DNA from: Hyphomonadaceae bacterium UBA7672
GTDB lineage: Bacteria > Pseudomonadota > Alphaproteobacteria > Caulobacterales > Hyphomonadaceae
NCBI GenBank assembly: GCA_002483135.1
Contig: DLHI01000021.1
Coordinates: 107,253 to 171,252, forward strand
Direction: 5' to 3'
Length of the DNA stretch: 64,000 nucleotides
Below the pieces are notes generated by a model. It ran no database searches, was not told the DNA's origin, and worked only from the letters and a program-made list of their open reading frames with translations. This document shows positions 27,213 to 36,503 of the stretch, piece after piece; position 1 is the first letter of the stretch, and each line of letters opens with the position of its first letter. A program made the translations under genes and the position numbers.

Positions 27213-28607
27213 ATGGCTGGACCGACCCGCACCGAAACCGACACCTTTGGCCCGATCGAGGTCGCGGCTGACCGGTATTGGGGCGCACAGGCGCAACGCT
27301 CGCTCGGCAACTTCAAGATCGGCTGGGAAAAGCAGCCTGCCCCGATCGTCCGGGCGCTGGGCATCGTGAAGCGGGCAGCCGCCGAAGCGAACATGGAGCT
27401 TGAGAAGCTCGACCCGAAGCTTGGCAAGGTGATCGTCAAGGCCGCGCAGGAAGTCATCGACGGCAAGCTCAACGATCACTTCCCGCTCGTGGTCTGGCAG
27501 ACCGGCTCGGGCACGCAGTCGAACATGAACGCGAACGAAGTGATCTCCAACCGCGCCATCGAGATGCTGGGCGGCGTGATGGGCTCGAAGAAGCCCGTCC
27601 ACCCAAACGACCACGTCAACATGAGCCAGTCGTCGAACGACACGTTCCCGACCGCGATGCACATCGCCTGCGCCGAACAGATTTCGACGGACCTGCTCCC
27701 CGCGCTTGAACATCTTCTTGGCGCGCTGAAGACCAAATCGAAGGCCTGGGCCAAGATCATCAAGATCGGCCGCACGCACACGCAGGATGCAACGCCGCTG
27801 ACGCTGGGCCAGGAATTCGGCGGTTATGCAAAGCAGATCGAGAACGGCATCGCGCGTATCAAGTCGACCCTGCCCTCGCTGATGGAACTGGCGCAGGGCG
27901 GCACCGCTGTCGGCACCGGCCTCAACGCTCCAAAAGGCTTCGACAAGCTGGTCGCCGCCAAGATCGCGGATATCACCGGCCTGGCCTTCAAGACCGCGCC
28001 GAACAAGTTCGAGGCGCTGGCCGCGCACGATGCGATGGTGATGAGCCATGGCGCGATTACGACGGTCGCTGCATCCTGCTTCAAGATCGCCAACGACATC
28101 CGCTTCCTCGGGTCGGGCCCGCGCGCGGGTCTGGGCGAACTGGCGCTGCCGGAGAACGAACCGGGCTCGTCGATCATGCCGGGCAAGGTGAACCCGACGC
28201 AGTGCGAAGCGCTGACCCAAGTCTGCGCCCACATCATGGGCAACAACGCGGCCATCGCCTTCGCCGGGTCGCAAGGCCATTTCGAGCTCAACGTCTTCAA
28301 CCCGATGATGGCGTACAACTTCCTGCAGTCCGTCCGCCTGCTGGCCGATGCCGCCATCTCCTTCACCGACAACTGCGTCGTCGGTATCGAGCCGCGCATC
28401 GACAACATCGCGAAGGGCGTCGAGAACTCGCTGATGCTGGTCACCGCGCTCAACGAGCGCCTCGGCTACGACGCCTGCGCCAAGATCGCGAAGACCGCCC
28501 ACAAGAACGGCACGACTCTGCGCGAAGAAGCGGTCGGCGGCGGCTATCTGACGGATGCCGAGTTCACGAAGCTGGTTCGTCCGGAGAAAATGATCGGGCC
28601 GAAGTAG
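27213..28607 (+). CDS. fumC: Class II fumarate hydratase
   Basis: The 464-residue protein is the standard FumC length. It shows the three conserved regions of the fumarase/aspartase superfamily: TGSGTQSNMNANEVI, GRTHTQDATPL and the signature GSSIMPGKVNPTQCE with the catalytic serine loop. It hydrates fumarate to L-malate in the TCA cycle in the cytosol and needs no iron-sulfur cluster. It begins at ATG 27213 after GGGAGC. A 758-codon antisense frame covering this gene and part of DUF4153 is a shadow. Confidence 0.98.
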   Translation: MAGPTRTETDTFGPIEVAADRYWGAQAQRSLGNFKIGWEKQPAPIVRALGIVKRAAAEANMELEKLDPKLGKVIVKAAQEVIDGKLNDHFPLVVWQTGSGTQSNMNANEVISNRAIEMLGGVMGSKKPVHPNDHVNMSQSSNDTFPTAMHIACAEQISTDLLPALEHLLGALKTKSKAWAKIIKIGRTHTQDATPLTLGQEFGGYAKQIENGIARIKSTLPSLMELAQGGTAVGTGLNAPKGFDKLVAAKIADITGLAFKTAPNKFEALAAHDAMVMSHGAITTVAASCFKIANDIRFLGSGPRAGLGELALPENEPGSSIMPGKVNPTQCEALTQVCAHIMGNNAAIAFAGSQGHFELNVFNPMMAYNFLQSVRLLADAAISFTDNCVVGIEPRIDNIAKGVENSLMLVTALNERLGYDACAKIAKTAHKNGTTLREEAVGGGYLTDAEFTKLVRPEKMIGPK

Positions 28608-28643
28608 GCCGAAACAGCTGACGCGGCTCGACCGAAGGGTACA

Positions 28644-28660
28644 GAATGTAGTATACATTC
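28644..28660. promoter_or_regulatory. Operator-like dyad in the ccd promoter
   Basis: GAATGTA-GTA-TACATTC is a perfect 7-base dyad four bases upstream of the antitoxin ATG. It contains a TATACA -10-like hexamer at 28652-28657. No Shine-Dalgarno sequence separates it from the ATG. Confidence 0.65.
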
Positions 28661-28663
28661 CGT

Positions 28664-29131
28664 ATGAATTTGCGCGCGTGGCGAAAATCTGAAGGTTTGC
28701 AAACCGATGAGGCGGCAACCCGGCTGGGCATTCGCCCTTCCACGCTGGCCGCTTATGAAAAGGGCGCACGCCGCCCCAGGGCCGAGGTTGCCAAACGGAT
28801 CGAGACTGTAACGGGCGGAGCCGTGTCTGCGGCTTCCTTGCTCGGGCTTGCGGAAGAGATGCCTTCAACGTGGCGAGGAGTGCGCGAGGAGGCTGCAGCA
28901 TTCGAGAGCGCTCCCCAACCTACGATCGAGATTGCTATTTCGCGCGATCAAGCAGAACGCCTGCGTGCTGCCGGCATTGACGCTGTCGCAATCGCTCGCG
29001 TCGGCGCGGAGAAGGCGCTCAAAGAGGCTGAAGCACGAGCGTGGGCCGAAGCCAATCGCGAGGCCATCGAAGCCAGCAGCGCCTGGATCGAAAAGCACGG
29101 CACTTTCGCCGAACAACTTGGCTTGGTCTGA
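28664..29131 (+). CDS. HTH-CcdA fusion antitoxin
   Basis: The 155-residue protein joins an XRE-type helix-turn-helix (residues 1-60, ATRLGIRPSTLAAYEKG as the recognition core) to a CcdA-like C-terminus (about 87-155). The latter has IAISRDQAERLRA, WAEANREAIEASSAWIEKHG, the pattern by which CcdA wraps the CcdB toxin. Classical F-plasmid CcdA carries a ribbon-helix-helix DNA-binding domain, so here the DNA-binding part appears to have been exchanged. It overlaps the ccdB start (TGATG), so the two are coupled and made in the usual antitoxin-first order. Confidence 0.85.
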   Translation: MNLRAWRKSEGLQTDEAATRLGIRPSTLAAYEKGARRPRAEVAKRIETVTGGAVSAASLLGLAEEMPSTWRGVREEAAAFESAPQPTIEIAISRDQAERLRAAGIDAVAIARVGAEKALKEAEARAWAEANREAIEASSAWIEKHGTFAEQLGLV

Positions 29132-29436
29132 TGGCGCGCCTCGATGTGCGGCGCTTGCGTGGTCCCAAAACGCGGATCAACCTCGTTCTGGAACTTCAGT
29201 CCGACTACATGAGGGACCTCCCGACCGTGCTGGTCGCGCCCTTGATCGGCATCAAGCAATTGAAGCCCTACGAGGGGATCAATCCGATTCTGAAGATTGG
29301 CGAAATCGAGTACGCGGCGCGCCTCGAGCAAATGGCAGGCGTACCCGCAACCGCACTGGGAGAGCGCGTAACCTCTGCAGGCCATATTGAAGCAAACATT
29401 TCAATCGCTCTTAACCGCCTTCTCTTCTACGTGTAA
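29131..29436 (+). CDS. ccdB: CcdB family toxin
   Basis: The 101-residue protein has exactly the length of F-plasmid CcdB and shares its pattern: LVLELQSDYMRDLPTVLVAPL, NPILKIGEIEYA and LGERVTSAGHIEANISIALNRLL. CcdB poisons DNA gyrase through its last three residues, which in F are Trp99-Gly100-Ile101. Here they are Phe99-Tyr100-Val101, so gyrase inhibition may be altered or lost. It starts at ATG 29131 in the stop of the antitoxin gene. Confidence 0.88.
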   Translation: MARLDVRRLRGPKTRINLVLELQSDYMRDLPTVLVAPLIGIKQLKPYEGINPILKIGEIEYAARLEQMAGVPATALGERVTSAGHIEANISIALNRLLFYV

Positions 29437-29552
29437 TCGCCGCCCGCGAGTTCGAAACAGCCATTACACCGAAAGCGTACTATCTTCCTGTGTGAGCACC
29501 GCTGGCAGGCATCCGGAAACCAGGGCCGGACAGCGCAACACAGGAGGAAGCC

Positions 29553-29915
29553 ATGCGTCTCGCCTTCGCCGCTATGGTTGCGGCAACATTGTCGACCGCC
29601 GCCATCACCGGAACCGCCTTCGCCCACCACGGCTGGGAAGCCTATGACGCGGCGAAACAGCAGAAGGTGACCGGAACCATCGCGGATCTCAAATGGGAAC
29701 AGCCACATGCCGTCCTCTGGCTCACCGCGAACGGCGCGCGCCACGAAGTCTGGCTTTCCCCGCTTCAGCGCATGGTTGATCGGGGCCTCCAGAAAGAAGC
29801 GCTGGCCAAAGGCAAGACCGTGACGGTCGAGGTCCAGCCGCACGCCAAGAACGCAAATGAGTGGAAGGCGCTCTCGATCACGGTGGACGGCAAGGACGTC
29901 AACCTCATGCGTTGA
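29553..29915 (+). CDS. DUF6152 family secreted protein
   Basis: The 120-residue product starts at ATG 29553 after CAGGAGGAAGC. It has a signal peptide ending in TAFA and begins the mature chain with HHGWEAYD. This HHGW/HHS start and the pattern GTIADLKWEQPHAVLWL with NP/EQPH and a Trp are the mark of DUF6152, small secreted beta proteins that often occur with the secreted family at 23381-24559 of this window. The function is unknown; the histidines could bind copper or another metal, but this is speculation. Confidence 0.85.
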   Translation: MRLAFAAMVAATLSTAAITGTAFAHHGWEAYDAAKQQKVTGTIADLKWEQPHAVLWLTANGARHEVWLSPLQRMVDRGLQKEALAKGKTVTVEVQPHAKNANEWKALSITVDGKDVNLMR

Positions 29916-30029
29916 CCCGGCGCCGACGGTCTCCTGCCCGGCATCCGCCCTGCTTTACCGTTGACGAGCAATGCTTGTCCGCTGCACACCGGCCCTGCGC
30001 CGGGCAATGCCCGGTGGTCCGGAGAAGCT

Positions 30030-31793
30030 ATGTCCTACACCGCCCCTGTCTCCCAGATCGCCCACACCCTGGTCCGCGTCGCGCGGTTGGATGAATTGTC
30101 CGCCACCGGCGCCTTCCCGAATTTCGACGCGGAGCTCGTCGCCCCCATCCTTGAGGAAGCGAACAAACTGGCACGCGACGTGCTCGCCCCGCTCAACCCC
30201 ATCGGCCACAAGACCGGCGCGAAGCTGACCGATGCGGGCGTGATCGCCGCGCCGGGCCTGAAGGATGCCTACAGGCAGTTCGTCGAAGCCGGCTGGATGG
30301 GTCTCGCTTTCCCCGAGGGGTTCGGCGGCCAGGGCCTGCCCAAGCCGCTGGCGCTCGCCGTGTTCGAGATGATCCACGGCGCCAACATGGCGTTCGGCCT
30401 CTGCCCGCTTCTGTCCTTCGGCGCCATCGAGGCCCTGCTCGCCCACGGCACGCCGGAGCAACAGCAGACCTATCTGCCCAAGCTGATCTCCGGCGAATGG
30501 ACCGGCGCGATGAACCTCACCGAGCCTCAAGCAGGTTCGGATGTCGGCGCGCTCACCACCAAGGCCATCCCCAATGGCGATGGCTCCTACGCGATCACCG
30601 GCCAGAAGATATTCATCACGTGGGGCGACCACGACATGACGGAGAACATCATCCAGCTTGTGCTTGCGCGCCTGCCGGATGCGCCGCCGGGATCGAAGGG
30701 CGTTTCGCTTTTCGTCGCGCCGAAGTTCTTCGTGAACCCGGACGGCTCGCTTGGCGAACGCAATACGTTCAAGTGTATCGGCCTCGAGCACAAGATGGGC
30801 ATACACGCCTCGCCCACCTGCGTCATGGAATACGCCAACGCAAAGGGCTGGCTGGTCGGCGAACCCAACAAGGGCCTCGCCGCCATGTTCACGATGATGA
30901 ACTCCGCGCGCCTGAACATTGGCCTGGAAGGTGTCGCGGTCGGCGAGGCGGCGCTGCAGGCCGGCGTCGCTTATGCAAAAGACCGCCGCCAGGGCTCTGT
31001 CCCGGGCGCGAAGGGCGCGGTCCCCATCATCCGCCACCCGGACGTGCAGCGCATGCTGCTCACCATGGCCGCCAACGTGCAGGCGGCCCGCGCGATCTGC
31101 TACGCCTGCGGCGCCGCTGCAGACCTTGCCGAACATCATCCCGATGAAGCCGTTCGCAAGACCGCCAAGGCGCGCGAAGACCTTCTCACACCCCTTGCCA
31201 AAGGCTGGTCGACCGACCGCGCCGTCGACGTCACCAACCTTGGCGTGCAGATCCACGGCGGAATGGGTTTCATGGGCGAAACCGCCGCCGCACAATACTA
31301 TCTCGATGCCCGCATTACGCCGATCTACGAAGGCACCAACGGCATCCAGGCGATCGACCTCGTCGGCCGCAAGCTTTCGATGGACGGCGGGGCCGCCATG
31401 CGCGCGATGATCGCCGAAGTGCGCGACAACGCGCGCGAACTCGCTGGCGTAAATCAGGCCGGCTTCCTCCATCTGTCGCAAGCGCTCGACCAGGCCGTTG
31501 ACGCGCTCGAATCCGCCACCGCTTACATGCTCGCCGAAATGGGCGCGAACCGCGACAAGGGCCTCGCCGCCGCAACCGCCTATCTCCGTCTCGCCGGCGA
31601 TGTCGTCGGTGGACACTTCCTTGCCCGCTCGGCGTATCAGGCGCGCGATGAAGCAGACAGCGACGCCGCCTTTACTCTCGCCTCCTACTTCGCCGGCGAC
31701 ACATTGGCCCGCGCACAAGGCGCCGCCCGCGCGCTCAGTGAAGGCGCGGAGGCCGTGTTCGCTGCCGGGGGTAGCCTGTGGGGGGAGAACTGA
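30030..31793 (+). CDS. Acyl-CoA dehydrogenase, long C-terminal-extended type (DmdC-like)
   Basis: The 587-residue protein, started at ATG 30030 after GGAGAAGC, has the four-part layout of the long acyl-CoA dehydrogenases: N-terminal helical domain, middle beta domain with MNLTEPQAGSDVGAL, catalytic helical domain with YEGTNGIQAIDLVGRKL and the extra C-terminal dehydrogenase domain after residue 460. Such enzymes (FadE subfamily 12/DmdC type) oxidise acyl-CoAs or 3-methylmercaptopropionyl-CoA with FAD and pass electrons to ETF. Neighbouring genes do not reveal which substrate is used. Confidence 0.92.
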   Translation: MSYTAPVSQIAHTLVRVARLDELSATGAFPNFDAELVAPILEEANKLARDVLAPLNPIGHKTGAKLTDAGVIAAPGLKDAYRQFVEAGWMGLAFPEGFGGQGLPKPLALAVFEMIHGANMAFGLCPLLSFGAIEALLAHGTPEQQQTYLPKLISGEWTGAMNLTEPQAGSDVGALTTKAIPNGDGSYAITGQKIFITWGDHDMTENIIQLVLARLPDAPPGSKGVSLFVAPKFFVNPDGSLGERNTFKCIGLEHKMGIHASPTCVMEYANAKGWLVGEPNKGLAAMFTMMNSARLNIGLEGVAVGEAALQAGVAYAKDRRQGSVPGAKGAVPIIRHPDVQRMLLTMAANVQAARAICYACGAAADLAEHHPDEAVRKTAKAREDLLTPLAKGWSTDRAVDVTNLGVQIHGGMGFMGETAAAQYYLDARITPIYEGTNGIQAIDLVGRKLSMDGGAAMRAMIAEVRDNARELAGVNQAGFLHLSQALDQAVDALESATAYMLAEMGANRDKGLAAATAYLRLAGDVVGGHFLARSAYQARDEADSDAAFTLASYFAGDTLARAQGAARALSEGAEAVFAAGGSLWGEN

Positions 31794-31853
31794 TCCCCGC
31801 TTGACGGATGCGCGTGGGGCGACAGACCATGCTCGTCGGCCATGGGGACGTAC

Positions 31854-33623
31854 ATGAAGCGCCTGTTTCTCTCGGCGATGATCGCAGGGCTTGCCGCCTG
31901 CGCCAGCATCTCTGCGTCTCCGCAGCCTTCAGCGATGGACCAGCGCTTCAGCGCTGTCCATGAAGCCGAATGGGACTGGAACAAGTCCTTCGATCCTGCT
32001 GAAGTCTACGAAGACGAAGCTGGCGAACCCATCGGCGCCCGCGCCTGGCCACGCGTCGACCCTGCCGCGCAGACAGAACGCCTGACCTATCTGAAGGGCG
32101 TTATGGCGAAGCTCGATGCGCTCGACCCAATGCTGATGTCGGCAGAGGAACGGATCAACCTCGGCATCTATCGCGAGAATGTCGCCGTCCGCATCGCGCA
32201 GATCGAATTTCGTGAATACGAAAAGCCGCTGAACGCCGACACCACCTTCTGGACCAGCGTCGCCAGTTCCGCCCCACGCACCTTCCGAAACGAAGTCCAG
32301 GCCCGCAATTACATCGCGCGCCTGGCCGACACGCCGCGCTACTTTGACGACCAGATCGCCAACATGAAACTCGGCCTCGCACGCGGGTTCACGCCGCCTC
32401 GCGCCACGCTGGCCGGCCGCGACCAGTCGATAACGGCTGTCTATGCCGGCCGCGCGCCCGACCAGTCATCCTTCTTTGAACCTTTCCGGAATTTGCCCGC
32501 CTCCATCCCAGCCGAAACGCGCGCCACATTGCAGGCGGAGGCAAGACAGGTGATTGCGGAAAAGGTCTTCCCGGCCTTTGCGAAGGTCCACGCGTTCTAC
32601 ACGCAGGAATACTATCCGCGAACCACCACAGATCTTGCCGCCACCAGCCTGCCAGATGGCGACGCCTACTATCGCGCCCAGATCCGCGAGTTCACGACGC
32701 TCGATCTCTCGCCGGATGAAATACACCAGATCGGCCTCAGGGAGGTCGCGAAAATCCGAGCCCGCATGGAGGAGCAGAAAGCGAAAGCTGGCTTCACGGG
32801 CGACCTGTCGGCTTTCCTCGCATTCCTGCGTACCGATCCGCAATTCTACGCGAAGACGCCAGAGGAACTGCTGATGCGCGCGGCGTGGATCGCCAAGCGG
32901 TTCGACGCCAAGGCGGGTGAATATTTCGGTCGTATCCCCCGCGCGCGCTTCGCCATCCGTCCTGTGCCGGACGATATCGCGCCGTTCTACACGGCCGGTC
33001 GCGGCGGCCCCGGCGGCTATCTGCTGAACACATACAACCTGCCCTCGCGCGCGCTGTACTCGCTGCCCGCACTCACGCTGCACGAAAGCGACCCCGGCCA
33101 TTCCTGGCAAATGTCGCTGGCGAGCGAGCAGGACGGCCTGCCCGATTTCCGGCGCGAGACCTACATCTCGGCCTTCGGCGAAGGCTGGGCGCTCTACACC
33201 GAACTGCTGGGCGAAGAGATGGGGATCTACGAAACGCCCTACGAAGTGTTTGGCATGCTGAGCTACCAGATGTGGCGCGCCGCCCGCCTCGTCGTTGACA
33301 CCGGCGTCCATTCAAAGGGCTGGACCCGCGAACAGGCGATCCAGTTCATGCTCGAGAACACCGCGCTTGCCGAGCACGAGGTCACCACCGAAGTGGATCG
33401 CTACATCTCCTGGCCCGGCCAGGCGCTCAGCTACTATCTCGGCGAAATGGCCATCGTCGAAGCCCGTGCGACGGCGGAGAAAGCTCTCGGCGACAAGTTC
33501 GATATCCGCCATTTCCACGACGCGGTGCTACAGCTCGGTTCAGTGCCGCTGCCGGTGCTCACCGCGCACATCGACGCGTGGATCGCGGCTGGCGGCAAAG
33601 ACCCCTACGAAGGAACGAACTAG
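31854..33623 (+). CDS. DUF885 family metallopeptidase-like lipoprotein
   Basis: The 589-residue product (ATG 31854; an ATG at 31842 is possible) has a lipoprotein signal with lipobox LAAC. It carries the DUF885 zinc-site motif LTLHESDPGHSWQ, an HExxPGH variant, and EGWALYTELLGEEMGIY, the conserved second region. DUF885 proteins are thought to be secreted zinc peptidases; the exact activity is not established. It ends overlapping, in CTAG, the stop of the convergent symporter gene. Confidence 0.88.
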   Translation: MKRLFLSAMIAGLAACASISASPQPSAMDQRFSAVHEAEWDWNKSFDPAEVYEDEAGEPIGARAWPRVDPAAQTERLTYLKGVMAKLDALDPMLMSAEERINLGIYRENVAVRIAQIEFREYEKPLNADTTFWTSVASSAPRTFRNEVQARNYIARLADTPRYFDDQIANMKLGLARGFTPPRATLAGRDQSITAVYAGRAPDQSSFFEPFRNLPASIPAETRATLQAEARQVIAEKVFPAFAKVHAFYTQEYYPRTTTDLAATSLPDGDAYYRAQIREFTTLDLSPDEIHQIGLREVAKIRARMEEQKAKAGFTGDLSAFLAFLRTDPQFYAKTPEELLMRAAWIAKRFDAKAGEYFGRIPRARFAIRPVPDDIAPFYTAGRGGPGGYLLNTYNLPSRALYSLPALTLHESDPGHSWQMSLASEQDGLPDFRRETYISAFGEGWALYTELLGEEMGIYETPYEVFGMLSYQMWRAARLVVDTGVHSKGWTREQAIQFMLENTALAEHEVTTEVDRYISWPGQALSYYLGEMAIVEARATAEKALGDKFDIRHFHDAVLQLGSVPLPVLTAHIDAWIAAGGKDPYEGTN

Positions 33624-35080
33624 GCGCCGTCCGCTGCGCGTGCGTCCGCCGGCTGCTTCGGCGCCGTCAGAATCGCGACCGTGATGTAGGCGGCCAGCGA
33701 GCCGAGCACAGCATAAACGAAGCCCCCTTCGATCTCCTGCAGATACCACGGCAAGGTCTCGTAGACATCCTCTCCAATGAACAGTTCCAGCACCCAACCG
33801 ACGACGCCATTGCCGAAGAACGAGATCGTCGCGCCCGTCGCCATCGACGCTATGGCCGCCATCTGATTGCCGAACCGGGTATGCAGGCCAAACAGAAGCG
33901 CGACCACAATCCCTGCCGAGCCAAACGAGGAAGCAACCTCCACCAGTCCCTTGATCGTGTCACCCGAAGCCGCGACCCCCAGCGCCACAACTCCCGAGAA
34001 CGCAGTCATCACCCGGCCGAGCGCCACCTTGCCCTTCTCGGGAATTCCCGGCGCGAACGGCTCGATCAGATTGCGAGTCGCGATCGCCGAAATCGCCAGC
34101 AACGTCGTGTCCACAGTCGACAGGATGGCGGACACGAGCGCCCCCATCAGGATCACATATAGCACGGGATCGAGATAAGCCTGCGCCAGCTCGGGCAGAT
34201 AGGCATCCTGGCTCTCCGCCTGGAAACCGTTAGCGGCGCCCAGAAGGCCAAGCATCGCCGGAATGGACCCGACGACCAGATAGAGGCCAGCCGCGATGAA
34301 ACATCCGCGACGCGCCACGGATGGCGATGTGGCGCCGAGGAAGCGCGAGATGGCCTCCTGCGCTACCAGCGAGCCAAGAATCGGAATCATCCAGGTGTCG
34401 AGCGTCGCGAGCAGGCTCTCCGGGTTGCCCTCCTCGTCGAAGCCACTGAGAGAAAGCTGGTCGGGTGTGATTTTCGCGAAATCAAAATCGCCCGACATCA
34501 CCACCACGATCATTAGCAGGACCAGACCTGCGATGAGGACGCCGCCCTGCACGATGTCCGTGATCACGTCGCCCAGCAGACCGCCAATCGTCGTGTAGCC
34601 GATGATGATTGCAGCGCCGATCAGCAGGCCGGCGCCGGTCGGCAGGCCGCTCACCGTCGCAACAATTTCGCCCATCGCCAGCAATTGGGCAGAGGCCCAG
34701 ATGACCGATGTCGGAATCGTGAGTACGGCGGCGATCTTCTCGGATACCGGGCCAAATCGCTGCTTGAAGAAGTCGACAAACGTCAGGACGCCGGCTTCGC
34801 GCAGCTTGAACGCCAGCAGCGTCGCCATGCCGATGAGACAAATGGTGTAGCCAAACGGATCAGCGCGGCCACCCGCCAGACCCTGGCTGGCGATGGCGCC
34901 CGAGGCGCCCATCACGGATTCCGCGCCGAACCATGTCGCGAACACCGACATCGCCACGGCGAAGACGCCAAGCCTGCGCCCGGCGACAAAATAGTCGTCC
35001 TCGACCTTGATGGTTCGCGACGCCATCCACGCGATCACGAATTGCAGCGCCAGATACGCCGCCAACGCCCAGATCAGCAT
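33620..35080 (-). CDS. Sodium:solute symporter family transporter
   Basis: The 486-residue protein has about thirteen predicted helices and the SSS-family pattern: a start within SRTIKVEDDYFVAGRRLG, a helix pair FGYTICLIGMATLL, and GALVSAILSTVDTTLLAISAIATRNL, the helix that contains the sodium-binding serines. SSS members import amino acids, carboxylates, sugars or solutes with sodium. The substrate is unknown. It lies 82 bases downstream of a degenerate ABC-type ATPase gene on the same strand and may be co-transcribed. Confidence 0.9.
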   Translation of the reverse strand: MLIWALAAYLALQFVIAWMASRTIKVEDDYFVAGRRLGVFAVAMSVFATWFGAESVMGASGAIASQGLAGGRADPFGYTICLIGMATLLAFKLREAGVLTFVDFFKQRFGPVSEKIAAVLTIPTSVIWASAQLLAMGEIVATVSGLPTGAGLLIGAAIIIGYTTIGGLLGDVITDIVQGGVLIAGLVLLMIVVVMSGDFDFAKITPDQLSLSGFDEEGNPESLLATLDTWMIPILGSLVAQEAISRFLGATSPSVARRGCFIAAGLYLVVGSIPAMLGLLGAANGFQAESQDAYLPELAQAYLDPVLYVILMGALVSAILSTVDTTLLAISAIATRNLIEPFAPGIPEKGKVALGRVMTAFSGVVALGVAASGDTIKGLVEVASSFGSAGIVVALLFGLHTRFGNQMAAIASMATGATISFFGNGVVGWVLELFIGEDVYETLPWYLQEIEGGFVYAVLGSLAAYITVAILTAPKQPADARAADGA

Positions 35081-35162
35081 TCCCGCCTTCCCCGCAAACT
35101 CGGTTCGCGATTCTAGATCAGCGGAGCCAAGCGTGGAAAGCGGTGTTTTGGCGAATGGCTGT

Positions 35163-36206
35163 CTAGCCCGCTGTGGCGCCGCCGTACGAGGCAGCCGGCT
35201 GCATCGCTACGCCCGCTGCGTCAAACACCAGCACCTTGCCGCGATCCACGAACAGGTTGAGCACGGCGCCCGGCGGCGGCGGCTCGGCCGCCACCAGCGG
35301 CGAGAGCCATGTCTCACCCGCAAAGCCAAGCTTCTTGTAGGTGCGCGCCGATATCCGCTGCTCGCCGATCGCCCGGACCACGAACCGCACGCAGCCCGGC
35401 GTCTCGCGCGTCATCGTTGAATCGTCCGGCCGGAAGGCAAGCACGCATGTCCCCGAGACCGGAACGCTGACACCCTGCGGCGGCGTGAGGCTCGAACCGT
35501 CGGCCAGGCGCCCTCGCCCGCCATCCATCGTCATCGTCACAGTGTTGAGCAAGGGCCAGGCGGTCGCGACGGCCGAGGCAAGATTGGCAGGCGCGGCGAA
35601 CACGTCCGCGATTGGCCCCAACTGCTCCACACGCCCCTCGGACAGAATGACGGTATTGCCGCCCAGTCCAATCGCTTCGTCCGCGCCGCCCGCCAGCAGG
35701 ACGACGATCCCGCGCGCGCCGGAAACGATCTGGCCAAGATCGGCAGAGAACCGGCCGCGCTGGTCAGGCGTCATGGCGCTCGTCGGGGCATCCAGCAGCA
35801 ACAGCGCTGGCTGGTCCTGCATCGCCTTGCCGAGCGCAAGCCGCACGCGCTCTTCGCCGTCCAGCTGGCTCACCGGCGCCGACAGCCGCCCTGACAGCCC
35901 GACCCGCCCGGCCATCGCCGTATCGAGCACCTTGCCAACTTTCTGGCCCGACTTGGCCATCCCGGCGGGACCAACCTGGGCAACGCGCAGCTTGCCGCGT
36001 CGCGCCTGCGAGATGTCCCGTCCCTCCAGGCGGATCTCCCCGGCCGCCAGCTTTTCGCTTCCGGCGAGTAATTTGAGTAGAAGGGCCCGGGCCGGCGCGC
36101 CAAGTCCCAGGACGCTGGTTGGCGCATCGCCGGTAATGGTCAGGTCGACGTCAGACAGCAGGGCTTCCCGCCCCAGCGACCGCAAAGCCTGCTTCAGCTC
36201 CAGCAT
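35163..36206 (-). CDS. Degenerate ABC-type ATPase domain protein, orphan
   Basis: The 347-residue protein, from ATG 36206, aligns with ABC importer ATPases of the MalK/UgpC type with a C-terminal TOBE-like beta region, but all catalytic motifs are eroded. Walker A reads GLGAPARALLLK with no GxxxxGK[ST], the signature is LDGEE rather than LSGGQ, and Walker B is LLLLDAP with the catalytic Glu replaced by Ala. No permease or binding-protein gene is near. It is intact and presumably expressed, so it is more likely a regulatory or structural paralogue than a working transporter ATPase. Confidence 0.75.
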   Translation of the reverse strand: MLELKQALRSLGREALLSDVDLTITGDAPTSVLGLGAPARALLLKLLAGSEKLAAGEIRLEGRDISQARRGKLRVAQVGPAGMAKSGQKVGKVLDTAMAGRVGLSGRLSAPVSQLDGEERVRLALGKAMQDQPALLLLDAPTSAMTPDQRGRFSADLGQIVSGARGIVVLLAGGADEAIGLGGNTVILSEGRVEQLGPIADVFAAPANLASAVATAWPLLNTVTMTMDGGRGRLADGSSLTPPQGVSVPVSGTCVLAFRPDDSTMTRETPGCVRFVVRAIGEQRISARTYKKLGFAGETWLSPLVAAEPPPPGAVLNLFVDRGKVLVFDAAGVAMQPAASYGGATAG

Positions 36207-36503
36207 GGCGTGGCCTGGCGAGAACTGAGGTTTACCATCTGGACGCCTGAACACTCGCGGCCGTTGGAGCCGTTGCGGAATTATCGCGCCTCGGAGGAGT
36301 CCGTCAAACACGCGACGTAAATCAACCGCGAAGACGCGCCAAGTGAGGGTTTATCAGGCTTGCGACACCTTGTTACCACTCTGAAATCTCCGTGAGACAG
36401 GGACGGAATAGCAACGCGTAGCCATTAAATCTCACGTATGAAGGCCATAGCGGCTGCGTCCGACCCAGGGTCACGCCCGGAACGGACGAACGGAAAGCGA
36501 CAG
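36207..36503. other. Divergent promoter region before the MacAB-type operon, no gene seen
   Basis: The 297-base gap holds start regions of the degenerate ABC gene on one side and of the efflux operon on the other. I see no convincing gene or strong dyad in it. Confidence 0.4.

Noticed and set aside
26625..28901. 758-codon minus-strand frame covering fumC and part of DUF4153
   Set aside because: It is antisense to two well-supported genes and has no family match that I recognise.
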